In this document: piece by piece, positions 33,122 to 45,100 of the stretch
How the letters are laid out: each line of letters starts with the position of its first letter
How positions within the stretch are numbered: position 1 is the first letter of the stretch
Assembly (NCBI RefSeq): GCF_000764305.2
Contig: NW_025945890.1
Coordinates: 104,895 to 168,894 of the forward strand
From: Hyalella azteca
Taxonomy: Eukaryota; Arthropoda; Malacostraca; Amphipoda; Hyalellidae
Length of the DNA stretch: 64,000 nucleotides
Direction of reading: 5' to 3'
Position numbers and translations under genes: made by a program
The notes under the pieces: model-generated
What the model was told of the DNA's origin: nothing
The model's database searches: none
The model's input: only the letters and a program-made list of their open reading frames with translations

Positions 33122-36100
33122 CTGGTACAATTATACATTATTATTATTTTTTATATAATTATATAACAAAAATAATATAATTATATAACAATAATAATAT
33201 AATTATATAAAAATAATATAATTATTTTTCGTTATTATTAATTATGTACATAAATAAATGAATAAGAATTATTCTTAAATAGGGAATTATTATTACATAA
33301 AGACTTATTAATCATGATTAAGGAATTAAACTTAAATGCTTATAAATTATTCAAATAGGAATTTTAATTTTAGATGTTCCTATAATTAATTTAATTTTTA
33401 GTTCATTTTAGTATAATAGAAGCGTGACTTATATTATTAGATTATTCATGTCATTAAAAATTCTAAATATATCTGTTGCCATATTCTTTAGATTAGTAGA
33501 ATTGAATTTCCATATACATGTTAATTTCACGACTGGGTTGGAAACAGTTCGCATTAACATCCGATGTTAGTATCCTTATTGTAAGAATCCCATGTAGTAA
33601 TTATTAAATTATATTGAAATATGTGATGTCACACAATCAGTATCAAATTATTACATTCTCAATCATAAAAACAACGATATGCGGGAACTATGTTCCATGA
33701 GATTGAACTCAAGTTCTATAGATGGGATATAGTATGATTAATAAACACAGGTCTTATTTCCCTATAATTTCATATTATTGTTCCACGTTAGCGATTCAGT
33801 TTTAAATGTACTCTAGGCATCCCTATTGAACTGTTTTGTGAACTTTATTTGGTTTACACATGGCCCGTATTTACATTATCTATAAACTTAGCCGAAACAA
33901 ATGTGAGTGTTATTTTTCTACAATGAATAAAAATATTAAAATCAGTTTTCACATTAAAAACCTCATTTTCATGTGTATTTTACTCACGCCCTTAGCGTTG
34001 GCGCTGGCCGTGGCATAATAGCAGCACTCGAGTAGCGCCAGCACGAGCCCCACGGCCACACCCGCGACGAGCAGCAGCAGCGGCCCTGCCAGGTCATCCA
34101 GCTCCACTTGAGACGCCGTCGCCGAGGGCTCCGTTGACAAGAAGCGGGACTGCGAGGGAGGAATATAGTACACTCAGAACATATATTTTCTTGGAGAATA
34201 AAAATTATTAATCTAATAAATAAATAAAGCAACAGCAGCAGCCCTGCCAGGTCATCCAGCTCCACTTGAGACGCCGTCGCCGAGGGCTCCGTTGACAGGA
34301 AGCGGGACTGCGAGGGAGGAATATAGTACACTCAGAACATATATTTTCTTGGAGAATACAAATTATTAATCTAATAAATAAATAAAGCAACAGCAGCAGC
34401 CCTGCTAGGCCGTGAAGTTCCACCAGAGGCGCCGTCGCCGAGAGCTCAGTCGCCAGGAAGAGGGACTGCGAGGAAGTAACGCAGTGTGTTCATAGCGTAT
34501 AAGTTCTTAATGAGGAAGAAATATTAGGTAATTAAATCATAAAATAATTTTACATAAGTAAATGATTCATTTCATCAATTGGAAAATGTAAATAAATTTA
34601 CGACTTGTCACAAGATACACAAGTTTCAATAAATATGCATCATAAGTGCATTTTGCGGTGTGTTCAAGTCACATCTCTGACAGTAGCGGCTTTTGGAGTT
34701 GGTGTTTATAGACTGTTGAATTAATCCATACCTACTTTTAAATAGACTTAGGGGAATTTCATATGGTTAGTCTTCTAAGATGTACGCAATAAGTCAGATT
34801 TTAGGCGTAGCTCTGCCTGAAGTACGCATCAGATGGACAAGTAGAAACGAGACAAATCTGGGAGGTTTAAGGTTCTATTTTAGGTTCTATGTTGGAGGTT
34901 TTATTTGAATATGAGAAAATTTTACACTGCAGAATTATAACATACTTCGACTAATTTAACTTAATTTTCACTCCGTTTGATCGTTATCATTTTACTGCCG
35001 AGCTGGAAAAAAATATTAATTAATTTTATACGTAGGTGATCGCATTTATTAGGACTCATTATTTATCATTTATATCATATAAAAAATCCTATCTTCATTT
35101 ACAACTTAATGTGAGTGCTGATATCAACGATCAAAAACAATCAATGAAATAATCTTTTATTTGAATACAAGTCTCTGTAAATGTTGACATTCACGGCGCT
35201 CTATATAAGCTCTCTCACCGGGAGCGCAGCCGTGGGTAACAAAATTGACTCGTAAACAGGCCCTGGGCCCAACGCCAACCATCAGCATGCAATAGCTACA
35301 CATAGCCTCAGATCAATGAGCTTTGGGTAACTCCGGCTAACAGTAAACCCGCTTTGCACAACACAGCCACTGCTCCACAGTGCCGGAGCACAACTGGCCG
35401 GAGCGCAACAGGCCCTACCGCATCAGGCGGCGCAGGTTAGGTTAGGTTAGGTTAAGTTACGTTAAGAGTAGCTGTTGCGGTAGGGCCTGCTGCGCTCCGG
35501 CCAGTTGTGCTCCGGCCTGTATGCGCTTCGGCCTGTGACTGAACTGCGCTGTTGTGGTGGGCACTTTGTGTCAAAAGCCGTGAAGATGCCCGGCTGCATT
35601 ACGCTCGGGAAGGTATATGAATCGCACTGTAGACTTGGGCTATGTTGACCTCTAGCTATCCACACCTCTCACCTCGCACTGGCCGCCGCCCCGCTTCTCC
35701 CGCCACCAGATGTCGCGCAGGGCCTGCAGCTGTCCTGACTCGCGGATGGAGTACAGCGCGTCGTTGAAGTAGTCGAGGTACGGCGAGTCTGTGGACAATA
35801 TTTGGGTTCTGAAGCTTAAAACCTATGATAAGTTAACTTGTGCACATTTCTAGAAATAATTTTGAAAATCTCATGAAAGATTCCTAGAGAATTTAGCTTC
35901 AAGTCTTTCTGGAATGGGGAGACTGCACTGCACTTAGATGCACTGCACTGCACTTAGATACACTGCACTGCACTTAGACTAGCCAGTGTAGCATTAAACA
36001 TTGCTGCAGTGCGATAACATGGTGCAAGCATTAATATATTTTACATCTTGAGTATCCTTAGTTATGTATTTCAGACGTAGCAGTCCCAGGCCACTATGGA

Positions 36101-39100
36101 GTGCCACAACTAACCTTGCTGCAGAGCAATGGCGTAGTCCCGAGACCCGACAGTTCCTCCGAGTTGTTTGAGTTCGCAGTTGCGTTCTGTCACGTACTCG
36201 AGCGTTGGCTCCTCCATCAGGAAGCCAAAGGATCCCTGAGCTTCCAGGACTTCCTCCACCCCCTGAGCTGAGCTCTTGATCCGCTGCTCCGACGCTCGGT
36301 TGTACATGGCGGAGTACACGCGCTGTAGGCTCTCCGACTTGGCGTCTCTGAGAGCGTGACATTCGAGCAGTGAACGTACAATTTATCCTGATTTCGTAGG
36401 TACAACCGTAAATGAACTCGGTAAGATTACAAGATAGCAAAGTTATGCAGTCTCAAAAGGAATAAAAAAATATAACTCAGTACTCACTGCAGTGAGTGAC
36501 AGAGAGCGCATTTTCTCGTCGGCGAAAACTTGAGGTCACGGACTGACAGACGGACATGGCTAGCACAATAGGCATTTTTTCCATAAATAAGAAAATGCGC
36601 TAAAAAGCTTTCGAGTCATCTCTATTGTTGTATCTAACTTTAAGCATGTTCATAAAGAAAGACGATTAAAAAACATGTCAGGATTTTCCTTCGATTATGA
36701 AGGTTTAAAAACAATACCTAGCTATTCCACTGTTGAAAAAGTTGTGTTTTTTACTGTAAGATACGAGGCCCAAAAGCAAGAATTTTCAACGTTTAGGAAT
36801 GAAAACGTATGCTACGCCAAATGCTTAGTACAACTATAATAATTTTACTAAATTTTTCTTTAATTAGATTCAATTTTTTATTAGATTCCAACGTTTCAAG
36901 CGTGCTGAATTCACATGCACTAAATTAATAGTTCCAAGTTGTGCCGTTATATTTTTTCTTCGTCATCGCATAATTTAAAATTATTCAATAGCCTCCGTCA
37001 ACTAAGCCGTTTCCATTTTTGGGCTAATTTATTCTAATTTTCTGATAAATAATTTCCAGTGAATCAGCGTTATCATATTTCCCATAGCTTCAACCTCGCA
37101 AAAATATGTGCGATGATCTCACCTGAAGAAGGCCCACGTGGATCCCCCGTGTAGGGCGTTGTAGGTGATCTGGTTCTGATCAGGCAGATCGTACACAGAC
37201 TTGATGGTTCCGAGGGAGCGGAGGCCCCGCAGCGTGAAGAACGAGGCGAGGTTAGCGACGTAGTGCGCGGCCACAATGATAACCAGCAGCCACCACGCCA
37301 GGGTTACTAAACGTGTCGATGGTGCTCTGCGATCGGGGAGGAAATACATGTTTTTCAACAAAAAATTTCACCAGCTTCTCTGGTTAAAACGGTTGTCAGG
37401 CACGTAAAATTTGCAAAAATTATTAGCAGGTGAGCCAAAATTATTTTTGGTTGCCCAGAAGTTGTTGTCAGGCGCGTAAAATTTGTTGTTGTTTTTCCGA
37501 AAATTATCGTCAGGTGTGCCAAAGTTGTTTCCGTTTGACCAGAAGTTGTCAGGTGTGAAAAAGTTTTTGTCAGAGGCGTTAAGGTTAATGTTGGGTGCAC
37601 AAAAGTAGTTCTCGGAAAAGCAAAAGTTTTTTCGAGAGCGCAAAAAGGACGAAATTATTCAGAATAAAGGAAAATTATGAAATTGGTTCATCCTAAATCG
37701 ATAGTAAGAAAAATGTTAGAGAACTAGCTATGTCCGTTCAGTTTGATAATCTGAATCTTGTTTAGCAAAATGCATTATTGCAGCTGGCGTTTCGCTCATA
37801 ATAAATAAATATTTACTGAAAAAAAATCTTTAACAAAATAAGATATTAACAAAAACCACAACAACAACCAAAAATAAATACAATGCAGCTCCTTCTCCTC
37901 TAGTCCCCCACCAAAAACCTTGGAATAGTAGAATTTGAATGTCCTCTTTTGGAAGTAAATGAACTGTCGGACATGCTTCTTCTCTTCCAGCCTCCCTCCA
38001 GAAAAGCAGGATTGGTATATATATTATAAGTTCATCATATTCCAACCTAACTCGGCTGGAAGTTTATGAACTGTCTGATATGCAACTTTTCCACCAGTCT
38101 TCCTCCAGAAAAGCTGTATTAGTAGAATTTATAAGTTCATTTAATTTCAACCTACCTCGGCTGGAAGTTTATGAACTGTCTGATATGCAATTTTTCCTCC
38201 AGTCTTCCACTATAAAATCTGTATTAGTAGAATTTATAAGTTCATCTAATTCTAACCTACCTCGGCTGGAAGTAAATGAACTGTCGGAAGAGCGTGCCCA
38301 GGGCAAACCAGGTGGAGTAGCAGAGGGTGAAGGGTGTCCAGACCTGCGGCTCTTGGTCCATGGCGCCCACACGCTCGTATGGACTCAGTCTGCAATCATG
38401 AGAATGAATGGTTCATGTTGTCCAAATAATAACATAGGTTCTTCCCCACAGCACGAGCGTAGCAAGGGCGTAGCACTGATAAGCCTTTCTGTTAAGCAAA
38501 ACTGGGTCAGGATGACCCACATAAGGGTAAAAGTGCATCGCAATTTAGACAGTAGCTTACACATTTCTTCTAGCGTGAGGTCAAGTTGGATGCAAGTCAG
38601 ACCAATTTTTTTATCAGTGTTCATGATTCAACGAACAAAGGATAAATATTCACCTCATTCGTTCATGACAATTTCATTGCTGAGCCTATTTTCGAACTAC
38701 GGGTATTGGTACAAGGCTACTAGACGTTTCTCTCATTATAGTTTTTGTGTTTTCCTTAAAAATAAAAAAATATATATTTTCTTTGCGAAGCTGGTCCTAC
38801 TCCAGCTACTTTTACATTCATGTTATTCCCCCGGTTGTACCCACTCCAGCTTGTCCTACTCCACCTACCCACTTTTGTATCCACTGTCGTACCCACTATT
38901 GTACCCACAGTTGTACCCACTGTTGTACCCACTATTGTACCCACTGTTGTACCCACTGTTGTACCCACTATTGTACCCACTGTTGTACCCACTGTTGTAC
39001 CCACTATTGTACCCACTGTTGTACCCACTGTTGTACCCACTATTGTACCCACTGTTGTACCCACTGTTGTACCCACTATTGTACCCANCTGTTGTACTCA

Positions 39101-42100
39101 CTGTTGTACCCACTGTTGTACCCACTGTTGTACCCACTGTTGTACCCACTGTTATACCACTGTTGTACCCACTGTTGTACCCACTGTTATACCACTGTTG
39201 TACCCACTGTTATACCACTGTTGTACCCACGGTTGTCACCTCGACAGCAGGAAGAGAACAACGGCCGTGCCGAGCGTGGCCGCTAGAAGGACCCACCAGA
39301 GGCTGGACTCGAAGACGTTCAGGAAACCGAAGATCGGTCCGCTCGACTTCGGCCCGGTGTGGTAAACCATCAAGCCGATGCCTTCAGAACATATTCGAAA
39401 TTAAATAATGGCAAATTGATATTGCCATTATTTGATTAAATATGCCATTATATGGCATACTTAATCCAATATGCCATTATTTGATTATCAAATAATACCA
39501 TTATTTGATTAAATAATGGCATATTGATATATATTACATGATGATAAATATTACTAATTTATATAACAGATTAGGGGGTTAAATATTAACAGAATTAATT
39601 GATAAGCTATTACGATGCGCTGCACAAGGGAGTTTTCGAGCACTTTAATTTCCATTATATGTGTGAAGTTAACACAAATATGCTAGGTTACGTTCCAGAA
39701 AAAAGGCAATTCAAAGATGTAATTCAATATAAATCGTACTGTTATCACTAAAAGTCTATAAAAACATCCTCCAAAATCTCGAATACCAGATCATTAATAG
39801 TGACACAAATTGGGAGATAGTAAATGTTATTTTAATGTATTTTTAACGTTCGTGGTGAGAAACTTCTCCGTGGACGAAATCGATTCAAAATGTTACTGTT
39901 ACAGATTCTTCGAAACCTTAGCTTTCAAGTTTGATACTTTAAAACCAAAATTAATACACAGAAATTCTATTGAGATATATGCGTTGTCATGTATGATTAT
40001 ATTGAGATACGACGTACCAAAGCTGTACCAGGGATCAGTAAAATCCACGACAGACTCCCGACTCTCACTGATCGTGAGGTCTCCGATGGCAGCATCCACG
40101 CGCTGCAATGTGAAGACTTTCGGTTAAAGTTATTACTTTGGTCATCGATATTACTTTGGTCATAAGTTGTAAATGTAGTGCAACGAAACTATTGTAAAAC
40201 CATAATATAACTGCGGTGAAACTGAAATCGAACTGTAATTCAACTTGAATAATTGTGTAATATAAGTGTTGCTGCAGTCAGTTGGCGGCCTAAATTTGTC
40301 CGTTGACTATAATAATAAATGGTAGGAATAGTGTAGTGTTTCTAAGGAGATTTGAGTGTAAATAGTGATCATAGTAGAATGTGCCGCAGATCATTATCAT
40401 TAATTTTGAAAAAATTTGTCTAGACACTTTAAATCTAATTTCATTATTTTCCTCATGGTTTTCTTTGTGCATCACTCAAAATTCCCCGATTACAGGGTTG
40501 ACGCTCCGAGTATAAACGCGTTCAAGAACAGACAAGATAAAGCTATGAATAAATATATGTTCAGACTTGAAATGCCTAGCACCATGTCGAAACCGGTGGA
40601 AGTCTAGTAGCTACTTCAAACTATCGTCAGTCTTGAAAAGATCCGGTCAAATGACACGATTTTAGATCTTCTGTGAACAAGGCACGAAAAGTAAGAATCG
40701 GCGACAGGCCACATTAGGCCTACTCTTCTGCGCCGACATCACTATGTTATGCTATGCTATTATTTTACTGATGATGATTAGAGAAAGCAATTATAAGCTC
40801 AATATAAGCTGACCAACTTAAGGAGGGATGATATTTTTAGCTTGATTGAAAATTATGGCAGCTGATTTTCCATGAACCAGTCCTTCAGAAATAAATGTCA
40901 ATACTTTTTTAGGTTAAAAATTATTCCATAAAATTATAGAACGTCCAAGAGTTTCTCTGTGATAAAGTCCACCTGCGCTGCCAGATCGCCGATTATGCCG
41001 TTATATTCCCCGGTCTGTGGATCCTTGCTGCCATACAATCCCTCGTCGTTGATGTCCAGGATGTAATTAAAGCCAACTTCTTTAGCTATTTCGTCCATGA
41101 GGTCAACACTGAAGCCTTCGTAGCGGTCGTTTCCGAACAATTCTTCCGTGTCGTTCCCTCCGAGTTCTTTCAGCACGACGTAGGGCGTCGACTGGGGGAA
41201 GTGAGTGCCAAAATATTTGGTTAGAGAAAAAACAACAGATGAAAAATCATAGATGACAAAACAATAAAAGCTAAAATAATAGCTGGTAAGATTATAGATG
41301 GTAAAATAACAGATTGTAAAATAATAGAAGACAAAGAGTAGATGACCGAAAAATAGCTGGAAGAACATAAGATAACAAAACCTGTCTGTGACAGTCGTTC
41401 CAAGAAAGAAACGCATGGAACTTTGGTTTCTGTTAATGTAGTAAACCTGGAAGAAACAGATGAAAAATTAAAAATCGACGCAAAATAAATTGTTATAAAA
41501 ACCTATAACAAAATGCCATAAAGCTTTTACAATATACTTGTGGCATTAGGTCACTTACAGTGTTGGGGAAATAGGCGAATAAGGAGAGATTTTCTTAATT
41601 GAATGTATGCTGGATGAACTAAACTGACAAGTGCTAAGGTCTTTGTCTGAAGGTACGAGATTTAAGAATATCAGGAAATAACCATAGACGGTAACACAAG
41701 TGACGAAAAAACAATAGATCATAATCTATAAATGAAAAATTAATTGACGGAAAAACAATAGCTTAAAACAGATGTACAGCATGGATACTGAGAAATTTAA
41801 TTCAATCCTATCACTAGAATACTTGGATTTATATCATTAATTTCGAATGTGGATGGGAGAAGTTTGACAGCTGAAGCATTAACTTCAAATTGGAATCTAG
41901 CTGAAACTTCGATGAAATATTTTTTAGAATAAATAAAAAACACTTTATGAACATTTTTAAGTTCTCAGTGGAATTGGAGGAACATTTTGAAAAGTCAAGT
42001 TAACTGTATTCAGGTATTCGATATATCATTGATGACAGAGACCTAATTTTCCAAACATGCATATTTTTGAAAATAATAATAGTGTTCGTTGGTCCATTGC

Positions 42101-45100
42101 AATGGTGATTCAACTTTCATGCTTGGAGGTTGTTTGTATCTACGCAATATCGTAGTTGGTTGAAGACCGGCTGCTGATTCGAGATCGATTATAGGCTAGA
42201 GATTGCTTGTTGGTTAAAGATCGGTTTTTGGTTAAAGATCGGTTTTTGGTTAGAGATCGGTTGTTGGTAGAGATCGTTTTTTGGTTAAAGATCGGTTTTT
42301 GGTTAGAGATTGATTGTTGACAGCGATGAATAGATTTCGATTGCTGGGTTTGATGTGTGGTGGTACTAGGTCCAGTGGCAATTTCAGGCCATTGACAAGA
42401 TCATAGTAAGGGCTAAAAAATGAGAGGGTAATGATTTTGCATTTGTGTCCCTGAACAATTTTAGTTTACAAGGTCAATAAAAGTTTCCATGTTCTTCCGC
42501 TCACCAGAACAGCAGCCACTCTGAGCGTTGGCTTGCGGCCCCCTGAGAGCTGTCGTATGTCACGTCGCACTCTGCCGTTTGCCGGCACCCCAGAGCCCGC
42601 TTGCCACCTGGGCCAACAACCATACAGACAAGTTTATATATTGAGTAACCCCTTGAGTAACCTCTTCAATAACATGAAACATCTCATCAATATCATAATC
42701 TTCCGCTTCAGTAACATGACTAACCTCACTAATAACATGACTCACCTCATCAATAACATGACTCACCTCACTAATAACATGACTCACCTCACAATCTCAG
42801 AAGTGATGCCCTCATAAAAGTTCACAATCGAAAGCTCGAAGTCCACGCGGTTGCCCTGATCGTTGAACTCTACAGGGCCCGACGCTCCCTCCAGCTTTGT
42901 CTGTATATTTACTCGTAAATAATTTACAATAAATTTTGATTGATTTCAAATGCATCACTGAGAAAAAATGGGCAACAATGCCTAAATAGTAACATACTTT
43001 TCGCTACAACACTAACAGTGAGCAGACGTAGCACTGATACTCCCTTTTGTCGGGACAAACTGGGTCAGGATGACCCACAAAGGGCAAAAAGTTTAATGCA
43101 AGGTTTCACTCATCAGTATGAGGGTATTTTAATTGTTGATTGAAATCGGTAGTTTCTCGTCTGTCTTTTGCAAAACTATACTCAAGCGGTTTGCAAAAAC
43201 TATACTCTACAAAATCTGTACTCTACAAAAACTGTACTCTATAAAAACTATACTGTACATTAATAATGAATCAATAATTTCGTATACGAAACGATAATCG
43301 CATCGGAATGTTAAGTAATCTTCACCAGTTTAAAAAGTCCAAATATTTCACGATACTCATTCAGCCCCAATGAAATAGTTAAGATATTTGTTTTCGTGAT
43401 TTGAATTTTCAATAAGACATCGAACAACTAAAGTAGAATATTCCTGTAGGCAAATTATCGGACTCGGTGATAGAGTAAACAGTTCAACCAATCGTAAGTT
43501 ATTAGCTAAAGTAAAAATCAGCAAAATTAGAGCAGCAAATTGCATGTTCGAAGCAAGCGACTAGCTGTGAATGTACTGGTCGCAATGGGCAAGGTGGCCG
43601 GGTGGTTAAGAATTGGTGGGGCACCAACATGGCCTAATCATATCTGACAACACTAACCTTTACTTATCTATAACACTCCTGGAATGTCAGAAAAACGGCA
43701 AATCACCGCGACGGCGACAAACTCTGTATCATTGTGCTGTCTGTCTTATAATATATCAGACCTGATGATCGTAATGTCAGTCTACGGGAACAAACTCTTG
43801 ACGGTTACAAACCTGCGCGAGAGCCTGGAAGAACTGAGGGCCTTGCCGCCAGTGGCTGCGTGACAAGCAAAGGCCAGACTCAGTCCTGAGGGGCGGAGCG
43901 CCGCTCCTCTGGTGGTGGTGGAGCGCTGCCTTCAGCACCGCCGAAGCGTCAAGGGTGAGAGCCTCCTCAGCCTGCCCAGGAATAACATTAGGAAAACAAT
44001 AGACGAAAGAACTATAGATGACAAAACAATATATGAAAAAGAATAGATGAAAGAACAATAGATGAACAAAATTAGACGATAAAAGAATTGATACCAAAAC
44101 AATAGATGACAAAACAAAACACAATTAAACAATAGATGACAAAAACATGGGTGAATATCCTATAGATGAAAAAATACATTGGATGATAAACCATAGATAA
44201 CAGAACAATAAAAGACACAACAAAAGACAGCGAAATAATAGCTGAAAAAAAATGGACGGAAAAATTTGTTGATGATTGTTGTTGATGAATTCCTCTCGTG
44301 CTCCCCATGTAACATATTCGATACGATATTTTGTTTGTTATCCGTAGTTTACTACGGCAACTCTGCTGGGCTATGCAGCATTTTACGATGAGAAATAGAA
44401 CTATAGTCACATAGTCCGAGTTTTACCTCAATGATTCGGTAAATTTTAGACACTTATCCTCACACTTATCGGCAATACCTGCCATGCGCTTTGTACCCAC
44501 TGATGTATATAAGTGTATAATTATCATGTGCACATCATGTATAAGTGTATAATTATCATGTACACACTATATATGCTTATGCCTCAAGCTTCTTTTGTTC
44601 TTAACTAATTTCCCTAAGGAATTTTTCGTATTTGCCAGAAACCGCTGGCAAGAACCACAACGCATTTTCAAACTATTCCACCCTGAGCAAACAGTCGATC
44701 TGTGCAATATTTTTGCAATTATGTTCTTTAAACAAATTCATACATATAAATTTGTATATTGATTATATAATTGGGAAAAATAATTGGTTATATTCCGAAT
44801 TTTAAATCGATTGGTTCAGAATGGAAGGCCTTATGATTGGTTCAGTTGGGTAAAAATTACTCATTTTCATTTTAATCAGAAACAAAATTACTAAAAAACT
44901 GCACTAATTCTTCTCTTGACGCAATATTCCCTATTTCAAGCAGATACGTTCAGAATTAAAGTACTTATTATTTGTTCGCGCTTATTATTCGCGGGAGAGT
45001 TCAGAAAAGTGTCGATTCGGTAATAATTGATGACAAAGCAATGGATAAAGAAAAATAAAAAACACTAGATGACAATGTTATAAATGACAAATGAGTAGAC

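Noticed and set aside
38080..39408. 442-codon plus-strand open frame of LLYPLLYP repeats
   Set aside because: It is antisense to receptor exons 12-13, includes the N at 39088 and is mostly 12-bp minisatellite.
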